Shown: piece by piece, positions 51,792 to 60,141 of the stretch | Numbering within the stretch: position 1 is the first letter of the stretch | How the letters are laid out: each line of letters starts with the position of its first letter | NCBI RefSeq assembly: GCF_001612985.1 | Contig: NZ_BDBM01000027.1 | Span: 1 to 64,000 of the forward strand | From: Nocardia gamkensis NBRC 108242 | Lineage (GTDB): Bacteria; Actinomycetota; Actinomycetes; Mycobacteriales; Mycobacteriaceae | Length of the DNA: 64,000 nt | Direction of reading: 5' to 3' | The notes under the pieces: model-generated | What the model saw: only the letters and a program-made list of their open reading frames with translations | The model's database searches: none | Told to the model about the DNA's origin: nothing | Program-made: the position numbers and the translations under genes

Positions 51792-52598
51792 TTGTTCGAA
51801 GATAAGACGGTACTCGTAACCGGTGCGGCAACCATCATCGGCGCTGAAGTCGCTCGGGTCTTCGCCGAATATTCCGCGAATGTCGTACTGGGTGACATCG
51901 ATACGGACGGGGGGAAGGGAGCGGCCGCCGAGATCGGCGACCGAGCTGTCTTCGTGCCCGTCGACCTGCGCAGCGATTCGTCGATCGAGTCGTTCGTCGC
52001 GGAAGCGGTCGACCGGCACGGACGGATCGACGCGCTGATCAACATCGCCTGCGTCTACGGTGACGACGGGCCGGGCGGGGATGCGCGGGCAGCGTGGCTC
52101 GAGGTGCTGAACACGAATGTGGTCGGTACGGCGATGCTGTGTGAAGCGGCGCGACCCGCGTTGCGGGACACGTCGGGGTCGATCGTGAATTTCACCTCTC
52201 CCAGTGGACGTGTCGCTCAAGCCGGGCGACTTCGATACCCCGTCAGCAAGGCCGGGTTGTTGCAGCTGACCCGCAGTCTCGCCCTGGAGTACGCGGGCGA
52301 CGGAATCCGGGTGAACAGCGTTTCGCCGGGCTGGACCTGGTCGCGGGTGATGGACGAGATCACCGAGGGGGACCGGGCCCGCACCGACGCGGTCGCATCC
52401 CGGTTCCACATGCTGGGCAGGGCGGGTGACGCGCGCGAAATCGGCGAGGTGGCCGCGTTTCTCGCGTCGTCCAAGGCGAGCTTCGTCACCGGCGCCGAGT
52501 GGACCGTGGACGGCGGCTACTCGGCGCTGGGGCCCGAGCAGACCACTTCGGCTATCGAGCTCCTCCTGCGCGAGTCGCAGGCAAATTCTCTGGCATAG
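51792..52598 (+). CDS. Short-chain dehydrogenase/reductase
   Basis: A 268-residue SDR. VLVTGAATIIGAEVARVFAE holds the cofactor motif (slightly unusual TGAATIIG). INIACVYGDDG is the NAG-like block and SIVNFTSPSGR the Ser region. YPVSKAGLLQL supplies YxxxK, and RVNSVSPGWTW and WTVDGGYSALG follow. It starts at a TTG (51792) after a GAGGGGAG site. It lies 10 bases before the monooxygenase gene and probably forms an operon with it and the acyltransferase. The first cofactor-motif glycines suggest NAD(H) use (inference). Confidence 0.85.
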   Translation: MFEDKTVLVTGAATIIGAEVARVFAEYSANVVLGDIDTDGGKGAAAEIGDRAVFVPVDLRSDSSIESFVAEAVDRHGRIDALINIACVYGDDGPGGDARAAWLEVLNTNVVGTAMLCEAARPALRDTSGSIVNFTSPSGRVAQAGRLRYPVSKAGLLQLTRSLALEYAGDGIRVNSVSPGWTWSRVMDEITEGDRARTDAVASRFHMLGRAGDAREIGEVAAFLASSKASFVTGAEWTVDGGYSALGPEQTTSAIELLLRESQANSLA

Positions 52599-52608
52599 GA
52601 ATCAGGAC

Positions 52609-53787
52609 ATGACTGCAGCAACAATCTCGGCCACCTCCCTGCTGTCGGCGGTACGTTCGCTGGCGCCCGACCTGGCGGCACGTCGCAGTGAGATCGACGC
52701 CGAGCGCAGGCTTCCGATGGACATCGTCGAGCGGCTCCGTGAGATCGGCGTCTACCGAATGGGTTTCAGCGCGGAGATCGGCGGCCCGGGTCTGACCTCG
52801 CTCGAGCAGTTCGAGGTCGTCGAGGCGCTGTCCTACGGGGACACGGCCACCGGCTGGTGCGCCATGATCGGCGCGGCGACCGGGATCTACGCCGGCTATC
52901 TCGACGAGCAGGCCATCGCGGAGCTGATGCCGACGCAGGATCTGATCACGGCGGGACTGATCTTCCCGGCCGGTCGCGCCGAGCGGGTGGCCGATGGCTA
53001 CCGATTGACCGGCCGGTGGAAGTTCGGCAGCGCGATCACGCACGCGGACCTGGTCATGGGCGGCGCTTTCGTGACCTCGGGCGGCCGGATGGAGGAGACC
53101 GCGGAAGGCGGGCCGCTGGTGCGGCTGTTCTACATGCGCCGCGATCAGGTCGCGGTCTTCGACACCTGGGACACCACGGGTCTGCGCGGCAGCGGGAGCA
53201 ATGATTACGCGGTCGAGGATCTCTTCGTGCCCGAGCATCATTCCTTCGCGTTCGGCGAAAGGAAGAGCTGTCGCGGAAAGCTGTCCGAGCCGGAGGCTCT
53301 GGCCCGGATCATGCCGGGTGTACCCCTGGGAACGGCTCGTGCGGCCCTGGACTACGTCCGTGGCATCGCGGACGGGAAGACGGTGACCGCCACCGGTCAG
53401 AAGTGGGCCGACAACTACCGCGCCCAGTACCTGCTCGGTGAGTGCGAGATGGAGTACATCGTCGCCCGCGGCGCGGTCGTCAACACGTTGACGGAACTGT
53501 GGGACGCGCTGGACGGCAAGCGTTTCGCGGAGCTGCCCGCCGACCTCAGGATCGCGAGCGCGTTGGCGAGGACCAACGCGTTCCGCGCAGCGCAGCGCAT
53601 CGTCACCCGTCTGTGCGAACTCGTCGGCACCGAATCGATCTACCGGCCGAATCCGCTCGACATCTGGTTGCGTGACACGAACACGATGGCACGGCACATC
53701 ATCGCGCACGACCAGGTGATCCAGTCCACGGGCGCCTTCGTGCTGGGCGGCAGACCGGAATTCCCCTTCGTCGTCGGACTGGGCTGA
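52609..53787 (+). CDS. Acyl-CoA-dehydrogenase-fold flavin monooxygenase
   Basis: A 392-residue protein of the two-component flavin hydroxylase group (HsaA/HpaB-C2-like). LSYGDTATGWCAMIGAATGI, then ADGYRLTGRWKFGSAITHAD and TWDTTGLRGSGSNDYAVEDL are its typical blocks. The C-terminal part has SIYRPNPLDIWLRDTNTMAR. Relatives hydroxylate phenols or amines using reduced flavin from a partner reductase; no reductase gene is adjacent. It is translated 10 bases after the SDR. Confidence 0.82.
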   Translation: MTAATISATSLLSAVRSLAPDLAARRSEIDAERRLPMDIVERLREIGVYRMGFSAEIGGPGLTSLEQFEVVEALSYGDTATGWCAMIGAATGIYAGYLDEQAIAELMPTQDLITAGLIFPAGRAERVADGYRLTGRWKFGSAITHADLVMGGAFVTSGGRMEETAEGGPLVRLFYMRRDQVAVFDTWDTTGLRGSGSNDYAVEDLFVPEHHSFAFGERKSCRGKLSEPEALARIMPGVPLGTARAALDYVRGIADGKTVTATGQKWADNYRAQYLLGECEMEYIVARGAVVNTLTELWDALDGKRFAELPADLRIASALARTNAFRAAQRIVTRLCELVGTESIYRPNPLDIWLRDTNTMARHIIAHDQVIQSTGAFVLGGRPEFPFVVGLG

Positions 53788-53792
53788 TCGCG

Positions 53793-54938
53793 ATGGATCT
53801 CGACAAGCGCAAACGGCTGCCGTCGTTGACCGGACTGCGGTTCTTCGCGGCGTTCTCGGTCTTCGTCTTCCATGTGATGCTGCCCAACTCGCCGATACCT
53901 CCGTACAAGCCGGTGAACCTCTTCTCCGATCCGGATATCGCGTACGACGCGGCGTGGGCGGTCGGCAAAGCCGGATTCCTCGGGGTGTCGTTCTTCTTCA
54001 TCCTGAGCGGCTTCGTGCTGACCTGGTCGTGGAAACCGGGAGCGAGCAAGCTGCAGTTCATCCGGCGGCGAGTGGTCAAGATTTTTCCCAACCATCTGAC
54101 GCTGTGGGTGGCGTCGATGGTGTTGTTCGCGGCGGCGATAACACCGTGGAAGGCGTGGCTGCCGAACCTTTTTCTGCTGCATGCCTGGTTTCCGCAGAAT
54201 TATATCAATGCGGGCGTCAACACACCGTCGTGGACATTGTCCTGTGAGCTCCTCTTCTACGTACTCTTTCCATTTCTGATTCCGGCGGTCCTGCGCATCG
54301 ACGCGAAATATCTGTGGTACGGCGCTGCTGCCATGGTGGCCGGCATGGGCGTGATCGTCCTGCTGACCGCGTTCGTCATCCCGAGTTCCGAGAAATCGGA
54401 ACTCACGCCCATACCGGTGCTGCAACTGTGGTTCGGATATCTCTTTCCGCCGACGCGTCTGTTCGAATTCTTCCTCGGTGTGTTCATCGCCCGGATAGTG
54501 GCGGAGGGGCGCTGGCCGCGCATTCCGCTCTGGACGGCGGTGGCGGCGGTCGGCGCGGGATATGTGGTGGCGATGTACACGCCGTTCTACGTCGGCTTCG
54601 TCCTGGCGACCGCGGTTCCGCTCGCGCTGCTGATCGGGGCCGCGGCCCAGTCCGACATCGAGGGCGCGTCGAAGTTCCTGTCGAGCAGGCTCGCGATCCG
54701 GCTCGGCGAGATCTCGTTCGCCTTCTACATCTGTCAAGGCGTGACGGTGTTCTACGTCCGTCGATTGATGAGCGCCGCTACGTTCGGTGCTCCGGTCGCG
54801 GTGCTGCTGATCGTCCTGTTGTTCTGCCTCAATCTCTTCGCCGCATGGTTGTTGTTCACTTTCGTGGAATCTCCGGCGATGCGCCGCTTTGCTCGGCCGA
54901 AACGATCGATGGTGGTCGGAGAAAGGGTGGCCGGCTAG
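53793..54938 (+). CDS. Acyltransferase-3 family membrane protein
   Basis: A 381-residue protein with about ten membrane helices. The start KRLPSLTGLRFFAAFSVFVF and the catalytic His region (FHVMLP) are typical, as are FLGVSFFFILSGFVLTWSW, NTPSWTLSCELLFYVLFPFL and SFAFYICQG. Members transfer acyl groups to extracytoplasmic sugars or natural products. It lies 5 bases after the monooxygenase gene and ends before a strong terminator, so it closes that operon. Confidence 0.88.
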   Translation: MDLDKRKRLPSLTGLRFFAAFSVFVFHVMLPNSPIPPYKPVNLFSDPDIAYDAAWAVGKAGFLGVSFFFILSGFVLTWSWKPGASKLQFIRRRVVKIFPNHLTLWVASMVLFAAAITPWKAWLPNLFLLHAWFPQNYINAGVNTPSWTLSCELLFYVLFPFLIPAVLRIDAKYLWYGAAAMVAGMGVIVLLTAFVIPSSEKSELTPIPVLQLWFGYLFPPTRLFEFFLGVFIARIVAEGRWPRIPLWTAVAAVGAGYVVAMYTPFYVGFVLATAVPLALLIGAAAQSDIEGASKFLSSRLAIRLGEISFAFYICQGVTVFYVRRLMSAATFGAPVAVLLIVLLFCLNLFAAWLLFTFVESPAMRRFARPKRSMVVGERVAG

Positions 54939-54979
54939 GCGATCCAGCTGCACGACCGACAAATTACGAAATGCCTGTT

Positions 54980-55016
54980 CGGAGGCTCGTGGCGTTGCCA
55001 CGGGCCTCCGGATTCT
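54980..55016 (+). terminator. Intrinsic terminator after the acyltransferase gene
   Basis: CGGAGGC-T-CGTGGC pairs with GCCACG-G-GCCTCCG around GTT, directly followed by GATTCTTTTTTG. This is the clearest Rho-independent terminator in the window. It separates the SDR/monooxygenase/acyltransferase operon from the isonitrile operon. Confidence 0.88.
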
Positions 55017-55327
55017 TTTTTGTCGCGGTGTGCCGGAATGTGGTTGCCCGGCAGTCTGTTCGGAGGTATCCTGGGAGTGTTATAAACCACAGAATCGGTT
55101 GTGAACGTGGGGGGTGTTCGATCGAATGGACTACGTGATTCAGATCTGGCTGTGAGCATCGGGGCTCGCCGATACCGGATATCGTATGGAATCCGACGCC
55201 TGAATCCGTGTCCTACTACGACGTTCTGATCGCAGGCAACCATCGCCGGCTGGATCCGCGCTGATAGCGGAACTTTTGCCGTGCGGTCCGGTTGCGTGCG
55301 CTCGTTTGGTGTGCCCGGAAGGTAGTG

Positions 55328-56374
55328 ATGAGTACGACTGTCGACAATGGCTCCGAGCATGTTCAGGAGCTCGGACAACCACAGCTGAACCCGAATCCCG
55401 CCGATGATGTCGGATCGGTTGCCACGCAAATACTTCGCATGGTCTTCGCGCGCCGGCGCAGTGCCGACCCGAAGTCGCTGTGCGACTCGGCCCCGTGCCC
55501 GGATTGCTTCGCACCGCATCTGAGCAAGGTGAGCCGGTACATCGAAGCCGGTGTGCCGGTCCATTTCATCATCCCCGCGTTCCCGGCGAAGTCGCGCAAC
55601 CGCCGCAAGACGCTGGGGCGCCTGCCCGATATGGCGGAGACGCTGGCGATCGAGTCCCTGCAAGGATTCTGCGACCAGATCTCGGCCGTCTACCGGCCGG
55701 GTGCCATCGTCACGATCTGTTCGGACGGGCATGTCTTCAGTGACACGCTGGGCATCCCGGACCTGCACGTCGACCATTACGGTGACGAGCTGCGCCGCAT
55801 CATCCGGTCGACCGGCGGCGGTTCCATCGGGCTGTACGGGCTGCGCGACGCCATGCCGGAAATGAGCTGGGACGAACGCAGGCTGCGCCTGCTGAAGGAG
55901 TACTCCGACGGCATCGACGTCCTGCGCGAGGCGGTCCGGACCGAGGCGGCGGCCCGGCGGATGTTCAACGGAATCCATCGGTTCATGGTCGAGGACAATG
56001 CCGTGCTGCTGCCCGGGCTGTCGGCCACACAGCGGCGGAACCGATCGAAGGAGACGGCTTACGAAGTGGTGCAGCGCAGTCAGGCCTGGAGCCGTCTGAT
56101 GGCGGAGATCTTCCCGGACGCGGTGCGGCTGTCGATCCATCCGCAGACCAATCACTCCGAGAAGATCGGATTCCATCTCTTGCGGACCCAGGACAGCTGG
56201 CTGACTCCGTGGCATGGCGTGGTGCTCGACGACGGAACGAATTACACGCTGGTCAAGCGGATGCATGCCGAGGAACTGGGCGCTCGCTTGGTGTGGCGCA
56301 ACAGTCGCCCCAGCCATTTCGTCCTCGGGCGAACAGCAGAGACCGAATCACGGCAAGACCTAGGAAACTCATGA
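55328..56374 (+). CDS. Isonitrile (isocyanide) synthase, PvcA/IsnA-like
   Basis: A 348-residue protein of the PvcA/DIT1 family. CPDCFAPHLSKVSRYIEAGV, then PVHFIIPAFPAKSRNRRKTL (77-96), then GRLPDMAETLAIESLQGFCD, then TICSDGHVFSDTLGI are the family's central blocks. The enzyme converts the amino group of an aromatic amino acid (Tyr or Trp in characterised cases) to an isonitrile using ribulose-5-phosphate as the carbon source. The ATG at 55328 follows GGAAGGTAG. Its stop overlaps the dioxygenase start (ATGA), the classical pvcA-pvcB/isnA-isnB arrangement. Confidence 0.9.
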   Translation: MSTTVDNGSEHVQELGQPQLNPNPADDVGSVATQILRMVFARRRSADPKSLCDSAPCPDCFAPHLSKVSRYIEAGVPVHFIIPAFPAKSRNRRKTLGRLPDMAETLAIESLQGFCDQISAVYRPGAIVTICSDGHVFSDTLGIPDLHVDHYGDELRRIIRSTGGGSIGLYGLRDAMPEMSWDERRLRLLKEYSDGIDVLREAVRTEAAARRMFNGIHRFMVEDNAVLLPGLSATQRRNRSKETAYEVVQRSQAWSRLMAEIFPDAVRLSIHPQTNHSEKIGFHLLRTQDSWLTPWHGVVLDDGTNYTLVKRMHAEELGARLVWRNSRPSHFVLGRTAETESRQDLGNS

Positions 56375-57174
56375 CGAAAAGCTTGAACGAGGTACTGCTC
56401 GAAGGCGAGCCGCTGCGGCCGTTCGGCCGTCTGGTGGCCTCCGATGTACCGGGGCGGACACTCGCCGACGTGCCGATCGAGGAACTGCTCGCGCTGACGC
56501 TCGGCGCGAAAGTGTCGGTACTGCGCGGATTCGGCCTCCTCGGGAAGGCGGAACTCGAAAACTATTGCCGCGCAGCCGGAGAGATCCTGCAATGGAACTT
56601 CGGGTCGATCCTCGATCTGGTGGTTCGCGACACCGCCGAGAACTACCTCTTCGACAAAGGCGATGTCCCGTTCCACTGGGATGGCGCGTTCGCCGAGCAC
56701 GTACCGCGGTTCTTCCTGTTCCAATGCGTGCAGGGCGAGGGCGCGGGCGGTGAGACCGTGTTCTGTGACAGCGTCCAGGTCTATCGGGACGCGCCGGAAG
56801 ACCTGAAAGAGCTGTGGGCCCGCACCACGATCACCTACCGGACCGACAAACTCGCGCACTACGGCGGCCTGGCCGAATGGCCACTGCTGGGCACTCATCC
56901 GGCCACCGGCGAGACGACGATCAGATACGCCGAGCCCTTGGATCCCGCGCGTTACTCCAATCCGCTGTTCTTGACAGTCGACGGCATATCGGCCGAGGAC
57001 GGCGTCCGAGTGATGGAGGACCTGCGCGAGCGGCTGCACGACGCGCGCTACTGCTACGCCCACGAGTGGCGGACCGGCGACATCGTCGTGGCCGAGAACC
57101 ACGCTCTGCTGCACGGCCGGAATGCGTTCACCGAATCGGTTTCCCGGCACCTCCAGCGCATTCAGATCATCTGA
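56371..57174 (+). CDS. Fe(II)/2-oxoglutarate dioxygenase, PvcB/IsnB-like
   Basis: A 267-residue TauD-type dioxygenase. FHWDGAF gives His102 and Asp104, LHGRNAF gives the third metal ligand (about His248), and the SRHLQRIQII tail supplies the Arg for 2-oxoglutarate. GGETVFCDS is typical. PvcB/IsnB relatives oxidise the isonitrile amino acid made by the upstream enzyme, by decarboxylating desaturation or by ring formation. It is coupled to the synthase by a 4-base overlap. Confidence 0.9.
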   Translation: MTKSLNEVLLEGEPLRPFGRLVASDVPGRTLADVPIEELLALTLGAKVSVLRGFGLLGKAELENYCRAAGEILQWNFGSILDLVVRDTAENYLFDKGDVPFHWDGAFAEHVPRFFLFQCVQGEGAGGETVFCDSVQVYRDAPEDLKELWARTTITYRTDKLAHYGGLAEWPLLGTHPATGETTIRYAEPLDPARYSNPLFLTVDGISAEDGVRVMEDLRERLHDARYCYAHEWRTGDIVVAENHALLHGRNAFTESVSRHLQRIQII

Positions 57175-57201
57175 GCAATGGGCCATCAGAGAGGAATATC
57201 A

Positions 57202-58998
57202 ATGGCTGCACCGATCTCTCGACCAGCAACCGAGTACGACGTCGTCATCATGGGCGGTGGTCCCGCGGGATCCACGCTCGCCGCGATGCTCTGCCGCGAA
57301 ACCGATCTGCGCGTGGCGATCTTCGATCGCGAGGTGTTCCCGCGTGAGCACATCGGCGAATCGGGTGCGCATCCCCTCGTCCCCGTCCTGCAAGCGAGCG
57401 GGGCGCTGGAGAAGGTGCTCGCGAGCGAGTGCTGGATCCAGAAGTACGGCGGCATCTACCAGTGGGACACCGACCGGCCGTTCGTCGGCTTCTTCGAGCA
57501 CGCGGACTACCTGGCCGACGGCGTGTTCCGCTGGTCCGTCCACGTCAATCGCGCGGAATTCGACACCGTGCTGCTCGAGCACGCCGAGTCCTGCGGCGCC
57601 CACGTCTTCCAGGGCGTGCGGGTGACGCGCTTCCTCCTCGACGGGGGTGCGGCCACGGTGGTCCTGGAAGACGGAACCGAGGTCAAGGCAGGCTATTTCG
57701 TCGATGCGTCCGGGCGGGCGAATCAGGTGGCCGCCCGCGGGTCGCAGCGCGACAAGCAATGGCTCTCGGACTACCGCAACGTGGCCGTCTGGTCGCACTA
57801 CCGCAACTGCGTGCCCGCACAACGCGCGGCCGGTGACTGGAACGTCTTCCGGGCCGACAACTTGTCGCCGATCTACGCGGTGGCCTTCGAGCACGGATGG
57901 GTGTGGTACATCCCGACGCCTCGGCTGGTCGACGGCACTCGGGAAACCGTGTGGTCGATCGGCATCGTGACCAATCCGGAGTCGATCGCTCGCGTGGATC
58001 TGCGAGATCCGGACATCTTCCTGAAGACGATCAAGTCGATCCCGGTGCTGCAGGACCTGGTGGCGAACGCGGAACCGATTCGTCGGGAAATGCTGACCGC
58101 CACCAACTATTCCCGGGTCAGCGATTGTTTCGGTTCGTACGCGGATCGCTGGATGGCGGTCGGGGACGCGTCGTACTTCGTCGATCCGCTGTTCTCCTCC
58201 GGGATGTCCTTCGCCGTCACGCAGGCGTGGGCGGCCGCATTGGTGCTGCGCAAGACCTTCGACAAGGACTTGGACGAGCAATCGAAGGAAGACCTCTGGC
58301 GTGACTACGACGTCGAGTGGCGCGGGATGGCGGAGACATGGGCGCTGAGCATCGACCAGTGGTATCACGAGATCTCGCGCTCGCATCCGGACAGCCCGTA
58401 CTGGAGCGCGGAAGGCCGGCGGGTGGAGGTCGACAACGCCACCGAGGGCACCTTCCAGGCGCTGCTGAACACCGCCCTGGTGCCCGACCTGCTGAACATC
58501 ATGACGAAGGGCACCCGCGATCCGCGTGATCTGGCCACCGAGGGGCCCTACCTGCGGGCCTACACCGCCGCCGACGCGGTCGAACTGGCACCGGAGGACA
58601 TCGTGACGCTGTCCCCGGACGCACGAATCCGCACCGGTGTGGCGGCCGACATCCCGGGCTTCAAAGGGATGTCGCCGCCGTTCGAGATTCCGCAGGCAGC
58701 TCGCGAAGGACTCGCCGCGTACTGGCGAGACCCCATCGCCAACAGCGAGGCGGCGCCGTCGCCGCTCGCCGATACCGTGGACTGCCACCGGATCTACTCC
58801 GCGTCCGATCCGGGCAACGAGGTGCGGTGCCTGGATCGAGACGGGGGCAAGGAGCTGTGGGAAACGCTGAACCGCGGTCCGGCACGGTGGTCGGAGCTGG
58901 CGCCACGGTTGACGGTGCTGCAGGGACGCGCCCTGAAGCGCTTGCTCCGCGCCGGGTTGGTGGTGGCCGGGCCGGAAGCGTTACAGCAGGCCGACTAG
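57202..58998 (+). CDS. Flavin-dependent halogenase-like protein with C-terminal extension
   Basis: A 598-residue flavoprotein. FAD motif MGGGPAGSTLAAML (17-30), FPREHIGESGAHPL, HGWVWYIPT (around 232-239, the WxWxIP halogenase signature) and YFVDPLFSSGMSFAV (around 325-339, the CmlS/PltA-type signature) are present. The last 55 residues (KELWETLNRGPARWSELAPR, then RALKRLLRAGLVV) look like a small winged-helix domain. It may chlorinate the isonitrile product or act as a monooxygenase. No flavin reductase is adjacent. The ATG at 57202 follows GAGAGGAATATCA. Confidence 0.82.
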   Translation: MAAPISRPATEYDVVIMGGGPAGSTLAAMLCRETDLRVAIFDREVFPREHIGESGAHPLVPVLQASGALEKVLASECWIQKYGGIYQWDTDRPFVGFFEHADYLADGVFRWSVHVNRAEFDTVLLEHAESCGAHVFQGVRVTRFLLDGGAATVVLEDGTEVKAGYFVDASGRANQVAARGSQRDKQWLSDYRNVAVWSHYRNCVPAQRAAGDWNVFRADNLSPIYAVAFEHGWVWYIPTPRLVDGTRETVWSIGIVTNPESIARVDLRDPDIFLKTIKSIPVLQDLVANAEPIRREMLTATNYSRVSDCFGSYADRWMAVGDASYFVDPLFSSGMSFAVTQAWAAALVLRKTFDKDLDEQSKEDLWRDYDVEWRGMAETWALSIDQWYHEISRSHPDSPYWSAEGRRVEVDNATEGTFQALLNTALVPDLLNIMTKGTRDPRDLATEGPYLRAYTAADAVELAPEDIVTLSPDARIRTGVAADIPGFKGMSPPFEIPQAAREGLAAYWRDPIANSEAAPSPLADTVDCHRIYSASDPGNEVRCLDRDGGKELWETLNRGPARWSELAPRLTVLQGRALKRLLRAGLVVAGPEALQQAD

Positions 58999-59007
58999 GT
59001 CGAAGGC

Positions 59008-59949
59008 ATGAGATCATTGGCTGTTCTGGCCGTCGACGACGTGATTCCGTTCGATCTCGCGGTGCCGCTGGAAATCTTCGGGCGGGCCCAGCAGGAGGAC
59101 GGAACTCCGGCGTACGAGGTCCATGTCTGCGGGGTGAACTCCGACGTCCCGTCGAAGTTCTTCGAAATCTCGTGTCTCGGTGACATCGAATATCTCGAGG
59201 AGGAGGCCGGAACCATCATCGTTCCGGGAGCGATGAGCTACCGGTCTCGGCCATCGGAGCGGTTGCGAAAGGCGTTGGTGCGCGCGCACGAAAGGGGCGC
59301 GCGGGTGGCATCGATCTGTCTCGGCGCGTTCACCCTCGCCTCGGTCGGGCTGCTCGACGGACGGCGAGCGACGACGCATTGGATGGCCGCCACCGAATTG
59401 TCGAGGAGCTACCCGCGGGTGCGCGTGGATCCCACGGTGCTGTATGTCGACAACGGGAGCATCCTGACTTCGGCGGGGGCCGCGGCAGGGCTGGATCTGT
59501 GCCTCCATATGGTCCGGATGGATTACGGGACCGCCGTGGCGGCCGATACCGCCCGGCTCTCGGTGATGCCACTGACGCGCGACGGGGGACAGGCGCAGTT
59601 CATCGCGGAACGTCCGCGCTCGGAGGCGGACAGCATGTCGCTCAATCCCACCTTGGAATGGGCGGAAACGATGCTCGGTGAGAAGATCACCGTGCTGGAT
59701 CTCGCGGAGCGAGCCGGCGTCAGCAAGCGCACGCTGATCCGGCGCTTCCACGAGCAGGTCCGGATGACGCCGAACGAGTGGCTCCAGACCGTCCGGGTGC
59801 GCAAGGCCCAGGTGCTGCTGGAGACGACCATCCTCACGATGGAGTGCATCACCGACCAAACGGGATTCGCCTCGGTGGCCGCGTTCCGGAAGGTCTTCCG
59901 CAAGACCGTGGGGATCACGCCGCAGGCGTACCGGCGGGCCTTCCGCTGA
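59008..59949 (+). CDS. GlxA-family regulator of the isonitrile locus
   Basis: A 313-residue DJ-1/PfpI plus AraC protein: VIPFDLAVPLEIFGRAQQ, then ASICLGAFTLASVGLLDGRR, TTHWMAAT and TLIRRFHEQVRMTPNEWLQT. It begins 9 bases after the halogenase-like gene in the same direction and is likely co-transcribed, so it is a candidate pathway regulator. Its best relative in the window is the GlxA protein at 48539. A strong hairpin follows at 59971. Confidence 0.87.
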   Translation: MRSLAVLAVDDVIPFDLAVPLEIFGRAQQEDGTPAYEVHVCGVNSDVPSKFFEISCLGDIEYLEEEAGTIIVPGAMSYRSRPSERLRKALVRAHERGARVASICLGAFTLASVGLLDGRRATTHWMAATELSRSYPRVRVDPTVLYVDNGSILTSAGAAAGLDLCLHMVRMDYGTAVAADTARLSVMPLTRDGGQAQFIAERPRSEADSMSLNPTLEWAETMLGEKITVLDLAERAGVSKRTLIRRFHEQVRMTPNEWLQTVRVRKAQVLLETTILTMECITDQTGFASVAAFRKVFRKTVGITPQAYRRAFR

Positions 59950-59970
59950 TCAATCCTCGCGTGCCGCACT

Positions 59971-60006
59971 CTCGCCGTGGATTCGCGAATCCGAATCCAC
60001 GGCGAG
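59971..60006. terminator. Perfect 15-bp hairpin after the GlxA regulator
   Basis: CTCGCCGTGGATTCG pairs exactly with CGAATCCACGGCGAG around a CGAATC loop. It lies 22 bases after the GlxA stop and before the protease gene. There is no T-run, as is usual in high-GC actinomycetes. It probably ends the isonitrile operon. Confidence 0.75.
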
Positions 60007-60141
60007 ACCCCTGGTCGCCGGTTATCCCGTCGAGGTGGCTCGCAACCCCGGTCGCACAGTTGCCGGGTCGGCGGCTCGTATTTCGTCGTTGCCGGAATGT
60101 AGTTCATAGTTGGTGCTCGGGTCCCCACGGCTAAGGAGATC

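Noticed and set aside
50290-51831. Minus-strand arginine-rich frame of 513 codons overlapping the antiporter gene
   Set aside because: The antiporter frame has clear membrane helices and motifs. This frame has none.
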